From Solirubrobacterales bacterium (lineage in GTDB: Bacteria > Actinomycetota > Thermoleophilia > Solirubrobacterales > Solirubrobacteraceae), in assembly GCA_003157595.1 (NCBI GenBank), contig PMKB01000292.1, forward strand, positions 1 through 6,250: DNA of 6,250 bases, read 5' to 3'. Position numbers and translations under genes: made by a program. The notes beneath the pieces are model-generated. The model did not search any database. It had not been told where the DNA came from and was given only the letters and a program-made list of their open reading frames with translations. Shown one piece after another: positions 1 through 5,805 of this stretch (positions within the stretch are counted from its first letter, which is position 1; the number at the start of each line of letters is the position of its first letter).

Positions 1-175
1 CCCTTTATGCGACAGCCTCACGCGGGAGCAGCACTCTGCCCGGCGTTCGTTCCCTGGCTGCTCAGCGCGATCGCCGACACCGTCGGTGCTGGCGAGATCG
101 CTCGCGGGCGACACTCCCGACAGTCGCCTCAGCCGTGGCGTTCGAGGGGACGCCGCATAAGGCTTTGGGGGCGCT

Positions 176-222
176 GCGGCCCCGGGGCCGGGCAGGGGCG
201 GCCCCGGGGCCGGGCAGGGGCG
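176..222. repeat. GC-rich 22-bp tandem duplication
   Basis: Two head-to-tail perfect copies with a 22-bp period occupy 176-222, with a few bases of a third copy. Each unit contains the self-complementary core GGCCCCGGGGCC, so each copy can also fold on itself. Only two copies are present and there are no spacers, so this is not a CRISPR. It lies outside any supported gene, and a local slippage duplication is the simplest explanation. Confidence 0.85.
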
Positions 223-280
223 CGACCCGCAGGCCTTCTCCGCGCGTTGGAAGATCGGCGAGTTCTGATCCTGAGCGCGG

Positions 281-304
281 TGATCGAACGCCTGAACATG
301 GTCC
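281..304 (+). repeat. Imperfect 24-bp repeat, copy 1
   Basis: This stretch matches 818-841 at 21 of 24 positions, in the same orientation. Both copies are preceded by GATCC and GCGCGG within 20 bases, though in slightly different spacing. The two copies bracket the 376-663 gene. In the frame where each is open, the encoded peptides are (V/L)IE(R/S)L(N/D)M, with mostly mild replacements. They may be fossils of one ancestral coding segment, or the match may be chance. Confidence 0.4.
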
Positions 305-317
305 CGGGGCGCTCGAG

Positions 318-346
318 TTGATAGGGCTCGGCGCTCCCTGTACGCT
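318..346 (+). promoter_or_regulatory. Sigma-70-type promoter for the ABM-like gene
   Basis: TTGATA at 318-323 (5 of 6 to the -35 consensus) is separated by exactly 17 bases from TACGCT at 341-346 (the TAnnnT form usual in high-GC actinobacteria). The predicted transcript start is near 353, giving a short leader that contains only the purine-rich ribosome binding site at 363-372 before the ATG at 376. Confidence 0.6.
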
Positions 347-375
347 CGGCTTTCACGACCAAGAGAGGGGAGCGC

Positions 376-663
376 ATGGCGGTTGGTCTGCGAATCAAGT
401 TTGCCGGCGGGACGGAGGCGCAGTACAGAGCCACGCACGGCGTCATGGACATCGATGGCAACCCGCCGGAGGGCTTGATCTTCCACTCGGCTGGCCCGAT
501 CGACGGGGGATGGGGCGTGATCGACTTCTGGGAATCTCGTGAGGCGGCCGACCGCTTCATCCACGAGCGTTTTCAGCCAGCGGCCGGGCAGATCGCCGAC
601 CGGACGTTCCAGAGCCCTCCGGAGATCAAGGAGTTCCCGGTCCATAACTTCAACAAGCCGTAG
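376..663 (+). CDS. Small dimeric alpha-beta barrel (ABM-like) protein
   Basis: This 95-residue soluble protein resembles a family of small actinobacterial proteins with the ferredoxin-like dimeric alpha-beta barrel fold, often annotated as antibiotic biosynthesis monooxygenase-like or hypothetical. The recognisable pattern is a first beta strand (GLRIKF, residues 4-9), a helix with the YRATHGVMD segment (about 17-25), the NPPEGLIFHSAGP stretch (29-41), then GWGVIDFWESREAADRF (45-61) and a C-terminal EFPVHNF (87-93). Proteins of this fold act as small oxygenases, dehalogenase-like enzymes or stress proteins. The substrate cannot be told from sequence. The start is well supported: GAGAGGGGAG lies just upstream of the ATG, and a good promoter lies 30 bases before that. 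GC-rich codon use agrees with a real gene. It appears monocistronic, closed by hairpins just after the stop. Confidence 0.85.
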   Translation: MAVGLRIKFAGGTEAQYRATHGVMDIDGNPPEGLIFHSAGPIDGGWGVIDFWESREAADRFIHERFQPAAGQIADRTFQSPPEIKEFPVHNFNKP

Positions 664-673
664 TGGCTATGCC

Positions 674-698
674 CCGTTGCGGCGTGCAGCCGCAACGG
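674..698 (+). terminator. Perfect 10-bp hairpin after the ABM-like gene
   Basis: CCGTTGCGGC and GCCGCAACGG form a perfect 10-bp stem around the 5-base loop GTGCA, starting 10 bases after the stop codon. There is no T-tract after it. U-tract-less hairpins of this kind are proposed to terminate transcription in actinobacteria, so a terminator or an mRNA 3'-end stabiliser is the likely role. The placement supports this. The mechanism is inferred. Confidence 0.6.
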
Positions 699-707
699 AG
701 TCCAGTA

Positions 708-735
708 GCGTGCGGCGTTTGGTTCTGCCGCACGC
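708..735. terminator. Second perfect hairpin, 9-bp stem
   Basis: GCGTGCGGC (708-716) and GCCGCACGC (727-735) pair perfectly across a 10-base T/G-rich loop. It lies 9 bases after the first hairpin, so the two form a tandem pair. No T-tract follows. It may act as a back-up terminator or, being symmetrical, on transcripts from either side. A protein-binding palindrome is an alternative. Confidence 0.45.
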
Positions 736-752
736 CACCCAGATCCTGTCGC

Positions 753-874
753 TGTCGCGTCGCGCAAAGGGGGTACTGAGGTCCCAGGCGCCCCGCGGGA
801 TCCGCGCGGCTCAGAGCTGATCGAAAGCCTGGACATGGCCCAGACCGCGTTGTCCCTTTGCGCGAAACGCGACA
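753..874. repeat. 122-bp unit bounded by 19-bp inverted repeats
   Basis: The left arm 753-771 (a TGTCGCG segment followed by TCGCGCAAAGGG) is the reverse complement of the right arm 854-874, apart from two extra A bases (866-867). The 12-bp inner part and the 7-bp outer part are each perfect. The 82 bases between the arms contain no gene. No clear target-site duplication is visible at the edges. It could be a small non-autonomous element (MITE-like), a relic of an insertion sequence end pair, or a structured RNA. Confidence 0.5.
818..841 (+). repeat. Imperfect 24-bp repeat, copy 2
   Basis: This is the partner of the copy at 281-304 (21 of 24 identical). It lies inside the loop of the 753-874 inverted-repeat unit. 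Its local frame reads LIESLDM and stays open to about 967, but there is no start or ribosome binding site that would make this a gene. Confidence 0.4.
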
Positions 875-897
875 CCAAAAGGGGTGCTCGTGCTTCG

Positions 898-1146
898 TCA
901 GCGAATCAGCAGACTCAGCGAGACCGCGACAGGGACTGCCAAGGTTGCCACCATCGGTCTAGCTGAGTAAGGGCCGGTAGGCGCGATCCAGCCGGTGTGC
1001 TGTCGGACTCGAAACCCTGCCTGCTCCAGCGCCGCGATAACGCGGGACCGACGACGCCACAATGGGGATGCGTACACCGTCTTTCCATTGGCATCACGGA
1101 CTTCGATCACGGTCGCCCCCGGTCTCGGCAGCAACCAAAGCCTCAT
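898..1146 (-). CDS. Possible small hypothetical protein with C-terminal hydrophobic tail
   Basis: A doubtful gene of 82 residues beginning MRLWLLPRPGATVIEV. I do not recognise the family. The central part (VIEVRDANGKTVYASPLW, then RVIAALEQAGFRV) reads like an alpha/beta protein, and the last 18 residues (MVATLAVPVAVSLSLLIR) are hydrophobic enough for a short membrane tail. The ATG at 1146 is favoured because GAGG sits 8 bases before it. The frame is open further upstream to 1329 (143 residues), but that extension starts with poor spacing and looks less protein-like. Third-position GC is only about two thirds, close to background, so coding potential is weak. It would read toward the inverted-repeat unit at 753-874. 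A degraded gene is also possible. Confidence 0.35.
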   Translation of the reverse strand: MRLWLLPRPGATVIEVRDANGKTVYASPLWRRRSRVIAALEQAGFRVRQHTGWIAPTGPYSARPMVATLAVPVAVSLSLLIR

Positions 1147-1456
1147 CACGAGGACCTCGCTCCCGTCGTGCACGACTGGCGGGCTTCCTGTGAGACCGGC
1201 GCCCCATCGCGAACATTCGAGGTGCCCGGGGGAGATGGTCACGTTCGCCCGGCTGCACATTGGCGTGCCCCACAGTGTTGCCCAGACGGCGAATTGCAGC
1301 CAGCCCGGATCGCGACGCCCAACAACCATAGCTCCGTATCGACCACATCAACCACAAACGCGACCCGAGAAGCGAATCGGCCTGACGGAACGTTGAGGCC
1401 CGGTCGCTCAGTTGCCGCTCTGCGCGATAGGCGACACAGCGAGTTTGGCGGGTTGA
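1147..1456. other. Intergenic stretch before the STAND gene
   Basis: I see no well-supported gene here. If the minus-strand frame at 898-1329 uses its upstream start, part of this stretch would be coding. No clear -35/-10 pair with normal spacing precedes the STAND gene: TTGAGG at 1393-1398 and TTGCCG at 1412-1417 lack a matching -10 box. The large gene's promoter is therefore not identified. Confidence 0.4.
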
Positions 1457-3799
1457 GTGGCTCTGTGGCACGATCTGGTTGTGGACGACGGCGCCGCCGG
1501 CTACGACTTGGATCGGCTTGGTTGGTTGCAGTTTGAACAGCTCGCGTCCCGGGTCCTCGAGGCTGATGCCGGGATGGGCGAGCTTTCCTGGCGGGGGCGT
1601 GCTTATCGCGATCGGGTGGCTCGGGTCGAGGAGTCGGTCGTGCTGTCAGGCTCGGGAATGCGGGTAGCCGCACCGTTTGTAGTGGCGGTGGCCTGGGTTC
1701 GTGATCGGCTGTCGCTCCCGCGCCGCCAAGCCGAGCTTGCTAGCCAGGTTGCGCGCTCGACCAGTGATCTGGGGTTGGGATCCAAGGACCGCGTAGTGGT
1801 CGTGACGAATCTCGATCGTCGAGCGGCTGAGGACGCGTTGACGGGGTCGCTGTATCCGCTTCGGCATTTCGCTGTGCTTGGCGCCGGGGAGTTGAGCGAG
1901 AGCATCGACCGGCATCCGGCGCTGCGGTTGGCGATGCCGTCGCTGTTGGGTTTGCGTGATCTCGCGCCGTTGATCCCGGCGGCCCTTCGAGAGCGGTCGT
2001 CGCTTGACGTGCAGCGCGCGCAGGAGTTGGCTCGCGTGTTCGTGCCGACGCGCGCGTATGAGCGCGCCCGGGAGGTTCTCGCGCGCCACGGATTCGTCGT
2101 CTTGACCGGTCCGCCAGAGATGGGCAAGACGGCGATCGCACGCATGGTCGCGTTGGCGCAGCTCACGAGCGGGTGGGAGGCGCACGACTGCGTCAGCCCG
2201 GAGCAGGTGTGGAAGGCTTTCGATCGAGACCGCCCGCAGGTCTTTGTCGCCGATGACGCGTTTGGGTCGACCGAGTATCGCCCGGATTCCGCCGAGCACT
2301 GGGCGCGCGAGCTCGGGCGCATGCTCGCGGTTCTCGACGAGCGGCACTGGTTGATCTGGACCTCCCGGCCGGCGCCGCTGAAGTCGGGCCTGCGCCGCGT
2401 TCAGCGCGAGCGCGGAGCCGACCGCTTCCCGGCGCCGGGCGAGGTGCTCGTCGACGCGAGCCAGCTCGACCTGGCAGAGAAGACGCTGATCCTGTTCCGC
2501 CACGTCAAGGACCATGCAGCAAGCGCAGCTACGCGGGGGCTGGTCCGCGACGTGGGCGTCGCGATCGTGGAACACGAGCACTTCACGCCGGAGCGCATCC
2601 GGCGCTTCGTCACCGACCGGCTCGACCGGCTGGTCGCCACCGCGAGAAAGTCCATGCCGCCCGACCAGCTAAACCGGGCGATCCTCAGCGCGGTCGAGCA
2701 GGAGCTCGCCACGCCCACCGAGCAGATGGCAACATCGTTTGCCGCGCTGGAGGAGCATCATCGTGCGTTGCTGGTCGCCTTGCTCGACGCGCCAGCCGGG
2801 TTGATTGACGACCGCGAGCTGGCCGCGACGCTGCGCCGCCACCATCCCGGTGGGCTGAGTCGCCCGCCGCACGAGCTGATCGACCGCCTGACCGACCACT
2901 TCGTGCGGATCTCCTCGCTCGGCATCGACTGGGTCCACCCAAGCTGGCGCGACCTCGTGATCGAACAACTCCGCAGCGACGATCAGGCCCGCCAGCGCTT
3001 CCTGCGCGCCTGCGGTCCTTACGGAGCGCTGCTCGTGCTCTCAGGCGCCGGCGGCGTCGGCGGCGAGCGCGTGCTGCCGTTGCTGATCGACGACGCTGAC
3101 TGGGACGTGTTCACCGACCGCGCCGGCGAGCTTCTGCGAGAGCTCGACGACGCCGACCTCGCGCGCCTACTGCTCGCCTGCGCCGAACCGCTAGCCGCAG
3201 ACCTCGAGACCCGCCAGGCGGCCGAGTTGCAGAGCCTCGTCGAGTACACGCTCAACGCCACGAGGCGATTGTGGGACGCGCAGCTCAAGCCACTCCCGAT
3301 CTACCTGCTTGAGGCCTGGTACACCGCGTCCGGCAACGTGGCCCGCCGACTGGAAGCACCACAGGTCAAACCGACGTGGGTGGCGCTGCACCCAGCGTCA
3401 GCCGACGCGCTCGACGAACAGCACGAGCTGCGGCGCAGCGATGAATGGCTCGAGCTCGCCCAGACCCTCAGAAGGCATGACCCTCACGCGCTCGAGACAC
3501 TCGACTTCCCCGACACCGACGCGGTCTGGCTACGACGGCTCGGCCAGAAGGCGACTCAACTCACGTACTCACGTGAGCGAGAACGCTCCGCGCTCGCCAT
3601 GCAAATCCTCGAGCGCCTCAGCGACCTGCTGCCGCAGTCAGCGATCTGGACTGACCTGAGGCCAGCACCCGGCTCGCCCATCGAAGATCGCTGGTGGACC
3701 CCGCACGACATCGACGCCATACCCACCACCGAACGCGTAACGCCCACCCCGCCAATGTTCACGCGCGACGAAATCGACAAGGTACTCAACGACCTATAG
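1457..3799 (+). CDS. STAND NTPase with degenerate endonuclease-like N-domain
   Basis: This 780-residue protein has the layout of NTP-dependent signalling or defence proteins. Residues about 20-165 resemble a Mrr/restriction-endonuclease-like fold: the FEQL helix (26-29), a candidate acidic residue at D52, a strand FVVAVAW (74-80) where the catalytic QxK would be expected but AVA is found, then a helix (91-100) and the strand VVVVTNLD (113-120). Residues about 192-500 look like an nSTAND3-type P-loop NTPase: FVPTRAYERAREVL, Walker A GPPEMGKT (218-225), Walker B QVFVADDAF (261-269), a sensor-like LIWTSRP (299-305), and a winged-helix-like end VHPSWRDLV (493-501). Residues 505-780 are largely helical and unassigned. 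Family knowledge suggests a regulated switch. An anti-phage role is inferred, and nuclease activity is doubtful. The GTG start follows directly on an in-frame TGA and has only a weak GGCGGG upstream. Later starts would cut into the N-domain. Codon use shifts along the gene: G- and T-ending early, almost all C-ending later. No partner gene is adjacent. Confidence 0.88.
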   Translation: MALWHDLVVDDGAAGYDLDRLGWLQFEQLASRVLEADAGMGELSWRGRAYRDRVARVEESVVLSGSGMRVAAPFVVAVAWVRDRLSLPRRQAELASQVARSTSDLGLGSKDRVVVVTNLDRRAAEDALTGSLYPLRHFAVLGAGELSESIDRHPALRLAMPSLLGLRDLAPLIPAALRERSSLDVQRAQELARVFVPTRAYERAREVLARHGFVVLTGPPEMGKTAIARMVALAQLTSGWEAHDCVSPEQVWKAFDRDRPQVFVADDAFGSTEYRPDSAEHWARELGRMLAVLDERHWLIWTSRPAPLKSGLRRVQRERGADRFPAPGEVLVDASQLDLAEKTLILFRHVKDHAASAATRGLVRDVGVAIVEHEHFTPERIRRFVTDRLDRLVATARKSMPPDQLNRAILSAVEQELATPTEQMATSFAALEEHHRALLVALLDAPAGLIDDRELAATLRRHHPGGLSRPPHELIDRLTDHFVRISSLGIDWVHPSWRDLVIEQLRSDDQARQRFLRACGPYGALLVLSGAGGVGGERVLPLLIDDADWDVFTDRAGELLRELDDADLARLLLACAEPLAADLETRQAAELQSLVEYTLNATRRLWDAQLKPLPIYLLEAWYTASGNVARRLEAPQVKPTWVALHPASADALDEQHELRRSDEWLELAQTLRRHDPHALETLDFPDTDAVWLRRLGQKATQLTYSRERERSALAMQILERLSDLLPQSAIWTDLRPAPGSPIEDRWWTPHDIDAIPTTERVTPTPPMFTRDEIDKVLNDL

Positions 3800-3872
3800 G
3801 CAATCAGTCCGCGCGTTGCGGCCTGCTGAGCTTTGCGAGTGCGGCGACCGAGCGCGCCGGGAGTCACTGCAC

Positions 3873-4697
3873 CTAGGTCTGGTGCTTGCGTTGCATGTAG
3901 TGCAGTCGCGTGGTGGCGGTCGCGAACATGAGCAGGGACGCGGTGGTCGTCAGGATCCAGCCGCTCGACGCGTCGGCCCGTGAAAGTGCGACGGCGACGT
4001 CGCTTAGCCCGAGGCCGCTCCATACGATGGCGCACGCGATCGCGAGACGCGGGTCGATCGGTAGTCGGATCACGCCGAGCAGCGACACGAGGACGAGGAG
4101 GGCGGTGCCGCGATCAACGGCTTCGGGAAGTAGCAGGACGAGCGCGATGGCCGGCACGAGCAAGACGAGGCGGCGATGGTTTGGCGGTCCTTTGCGAGGG
4201 GCAAAGGCCATGACCACGCAGCACGCCAGTGGCACGAGCAGGATCGCCAGTGTGAGGACGCGAGTCGCAGCGTGTGGCTCCATGACCAACCCGAGGCCGA
4301 CGATCAGCGACATGCCGGTGACGCCGACGATCCGGTCGTAGCCGATGAGAGCCGCAAGAAGTAGGGCGCCGAGCACGATGAGCGTCAGCACGTCGGCGTT
4401 TGCGGCCCACGGACGCCGCTGTTCCGAGGCCGCGAAGTTCGCGGCGCCGAATAGAAGCCAGATCGGTGCGGCCTGACAGTAGGCGTCGGCGATCAACCGC
4501 CGGGACTCCGTGCGGGCTACGAGCGTCGCTCGCTCACGTAGACCCGCGAGCAAGATCGAGGCGCTCTCGCGAGCGAACGCGCGTGCCGAGGCTTCGCCGG
4601 CCTCGAGCAGCGTGCCGACGATCTCCTCACCGCGAGTCGCACGAACATCGTCCGGGTACGCGCGCAACATCGCCCGCCCGATGCGCTCGCGGATCAC
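3873..4697 (-). CDS. PadR-linked multi-pass membrane protein
   Basis: This 274-residue integral membrane protein has no recognisable catalytic motif. Residues 1-60 are a charged amphipathic prefix (RAMLRAYPDDVRATRGEEIVGTLLEA is the core, 8-33) of a type often seen at the start of actinobacterial membrane proteins encoded next to PadR regulators. About eight hydrophobic segments follow (roughly 72-90, 101-118, 122-139, 146-166, 177-191, 197-212, 217-236 and 245-262), and a short basic tail ends it. The GTG start overlaps the PadR stop by 4 bp (GTGA) without its own clear ribosome binding site, so translation is probably coupled to the regulator. By analogy with such pairs it may be the target or partner of PadR control in membrane stress or export. 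The exact function is unknown. It converges on the STAND gene with 73 bp between the stops and no clear T-tracted terminator there. Confidence 0.8.
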   Translation of the reverse strand: MIRERIGRAMLRAYPDDVRATRGEEIVGTLLEAGEASARAFARESASILLAGLRERATLVARTESRRLIADAYCQAAPIWLLFGAANFAASEQRRPWAANADVLTLIVLGALLLAALIGYDRIVGVTGMSLIVGLGLVMEPHAATRVLTLAILLVPLACCVVMAFAPRKGPPNHRRLVLLVPAIALVLLLPEAVDRGTALLVLVSLLGVIRLPIDPRLAIACAIVWSGLGLSDVAVALSRADASSGWILTTTASLLMFATATTRLHYMQRKHQT

Positions 4698-5032
4698 GCG
4701 ACTGCCACATCGGTCGTGGCCCGCAACCTGCCGGACACGGTCTTCGCTGCACGCTCCAGGCGCTCGGCTTCCTGCGCCAGCACGAGTCGGCCAGCCGGGG
4801 TGAGCGTGTAATCGCGCCGCTGGCGACCGGCCTCCACGTACGGGTCGCCCGCCACGACGAGCGACTCGGCCAAAGCGCGATCAAGCAGCGCGTAGAGCGT
4901 CCCGGTCGATAACCGAACGCGGCCGTCGGAAAGCTCAGCCGCGCGCCGCACGATCGCGTACCCGTGCAGCGGCCCATCGATCAACGCAGCAAGAGCGAAG
5001 TAGCTCGGCGGACGAAGCTCCACGACCGCCAC
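4694..5032 (-). CDS. PadR family transcriptional regulator
   Basis: This 112-residue winged-helix DNA-binding protein is normally an autorepressor and a repressor of neighbouring genes. Family hallmarks are visible: LAALIDGPLHGYAIVRR (14-30), the recognition-helix region LSTGTLYALLDRALAESLV (41-59) and the wing RRDYTLTPAGRLVL (72-85). A short C-terminal helix follows (88-100) for dimerisation. The length fits the small PadR subgroup. It is the first gene of a two-gene operon with the membrane protein. The start is given as the GTG at 5032, but a second GTG three codons on (5023) fits better with the -10 box, which overlaps the first GTG. The real protein may therefore start M-ELRPPSYF. The ligand is not predictable. 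Confidence 0.9.
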   Translation of the reverse strand: MAVVELRPPSYFALAALIDGPLHGYAIVRRAAELSDGRVRLSTGTLYALLDRALAESLVVAGDPYVEAGRQRRDYTLTPAGRLVLAQEAERLERAAKTVSGRLRATTDVAVA

Positions 5033-5060
5033 GATACGTCGATCAACGACCTATTGTCAA
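5031..5060 (-). promoter_or_regulatory. Promoter of the padR-membrane protein operon
   Basis: On the minus strand a perfect -35 TTGACA (5060-5055) is followed after 18 bases by TATCGT (5036-5031). The expected transcript start, 7 bases beyond the -10 box, falls at the GTG at 5023, which suggests a leaderless mRNA. PadR proteins usually bind their own promoter, so the operator is probably here. The half-site-like TTGACAA and TTGATCGAC stretches in the spacer are candidates, but no long palindrome is obvious. Confidence 0.55.
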
Positions 5061-5120
5061 CCTCTCGGCCACGGTCGTGCGGCGCTGTCGCTAATCGCGC
5101 GATCCGGCACTCGCTCCGTC

Positions 5121-5600
5121 GTGACAATCGAGCCGTCTGCTAGAACGAACACGGTGACGCAGGGAGAGAGCGAGACCCTCCGGCAGACGTTGACCCGTGC
5201 GCTGCGTGAGCGGTCTCCGGAGCTGCTTGAGGCAGGTATGGCGCGCGGCCTGATCGCCGGGCGAGCCGCGTTCGAGTCTGACTACCGCGATCTGTTGATG
5301 GTCCTTGCGCCAGCGCATGACTGCGCGCAACGCCTGGGGCTCGATCCGGTGGTGTTCTTTGACGAACTCGCGGAGCAGGTTGCGGAAGCCGTGCCCGACT
5401 ACGAGGTGTCGACAAATAGCGGCCGCCAGCCCATCGCGGCGGTGATCCGCCCGTTCGCCCGTCGCAGCGACATTACGCCCAAGGCGTTCAACTTCGAGGT
5501 CGTGGAGTCGCCCGACGGTCCCGAATACCGGTCCGGCTCGCCGGGCGCCCCAAGGACCTGGGAAGAGCTACAGACCCGGCTCGGCATCAAGCCCGACTGA
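5121..5600 (+). CDS. Hypothetical soluble protein, divergent from PadR
   Basis: This 159-residue protein is not recognised. It is rich in acidic and Ala residues, with no signal peptide or membrane segment. Helices are likely at 17-48 (TLRQTLTRALRERSPELLEA and onward), at 54-70 and at 76-90 (PVVFFDELAEQVAEA). The C-terminal half (105-130, then TWEELQTRLGIKPD at the end) looks like alternating strand and helix. There is no metal-binding or catalytic pattern that I can name. The start is uncertain: neither the GTG at 5121 nor the GTG at 5154 has a ribosome binding site. TAGAAC at 5141-5146 lies 7 bases before the second GTG, which would suit a leaderless start giving 148 residues. It is divergently transcribed from padR across an 88-bp region and could share its regulation. 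Confidence 0.72.
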   Translation: MTIEPSARTNTVTQGESETLRQTLTRALRERSPELLEAGMARGLIAGRAAFESDYRDLLMVLAPAHDCAQRLGLDPVVFFDELAEQVAEAVPDYEVSTNSGRQPIAAVIRPFARRSDITPKAFNFEVVESPDGPEYRSGSPGAPRTWEELQTRLGIKPD

Positions 5601-5725
5601 TCGCTCGACCGACCGCGGGAAGCATTGAGGACACGCGGCTGGTTTCGCGTGATCTCGCACTCCGAACGCTGGCCCAACGCGCAAGCGACACTGCGCCGTG
5701 GGGAGGAAGTTCCCTGGCGGGGTCG

Positions 5726-5754
5726 TGGACGGTCGCGTGCGGCTGGGGTAGGGT
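5726..5754 (+). promoter_or_regulatory. Promoter of the secreted glycine-rich protein gene
   Basis: TGGACG (5726-5731; 5 of 6 to the actinobacterial TTGACR -35) is separated by 17 bases from TAGGGT (5749-5754; TAnnnT -10). A transcript start near 5761 would leave a leader of about 45 bases carrying the GGAGG site at 5796-5800. The rest of the 5601-5805 gap shows nothing else that I can name. Confidence 0.6.
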
Positions 5755-5805
5755 GGGCGTGTTCGCGCCGCGGCCGCGTCGCGTCTTCGAGCCGGGGAGG
5801 GCGTC

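Larger units (their letters stand above)
1..317. other. Gene-poor stretch upstream of the first promoter
   Basis: I see no convincing gene here. Several frames stay open because of the high GC content, but their translations are rich in Arg, Pro, Gly and Ala, show no recognisable family, and run through a tandem repeat. A modest hairpin lies at about 72-94 (arms CGCC..CACC and GGTG..GGCG, with one G-U pair and one mismatch). It could be the tail of a transcript entering from the left, but it has no T-tract. The end of an off-window gene in the first 150 bases cannot be excluded, because one frame closes with TAA at about 158-160. Confidence 0.5.

Noticed and set aside
176..222. CRISPR array
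   Set aside because: There are only two copies, directly abutting, without spacers, and no cas gene is nearby.
129..560. Overlapping open frames on both strands around the first gene
   Set aside because: They cross the tandem repeat and the well-supported 376-663 gene, and their Arg/Pro/Gly/Ala-rich translations are typical of GC-rich non-coding frames.
674..735. Integron attC-like site
   Set aside because: The hairpins have GTTG..CAAC ends, but the GTTRRRY/RYYYAAC core boxes and the mismatched bulges of attC are absent, and there is no integrase.
997..1536. Plus-strand frame of 179 codons overlapping the STAND gene start
   Set aside because: The translation is rich in Arg, Pro and His without hydrophobic core segments. 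It has no ribosome binding site and would overlap the large gene.
1646..2581. Long open frame of 311 codons on the minus strand
   Set aside because: It lies wholly antisense to the STAND gene, whose domains and motifs are convincing. Its product is Arg/Gln-rich with no family resemblance. Long antisense frames are expected at this GC content.
3800..3872. Terminator between the convergent genes
   Set aside because: GCACC/GGTGC at the end of the gap gives only a 5-bp stem that includes the stop codon region, and there is no T-tract. This is too weak to call.
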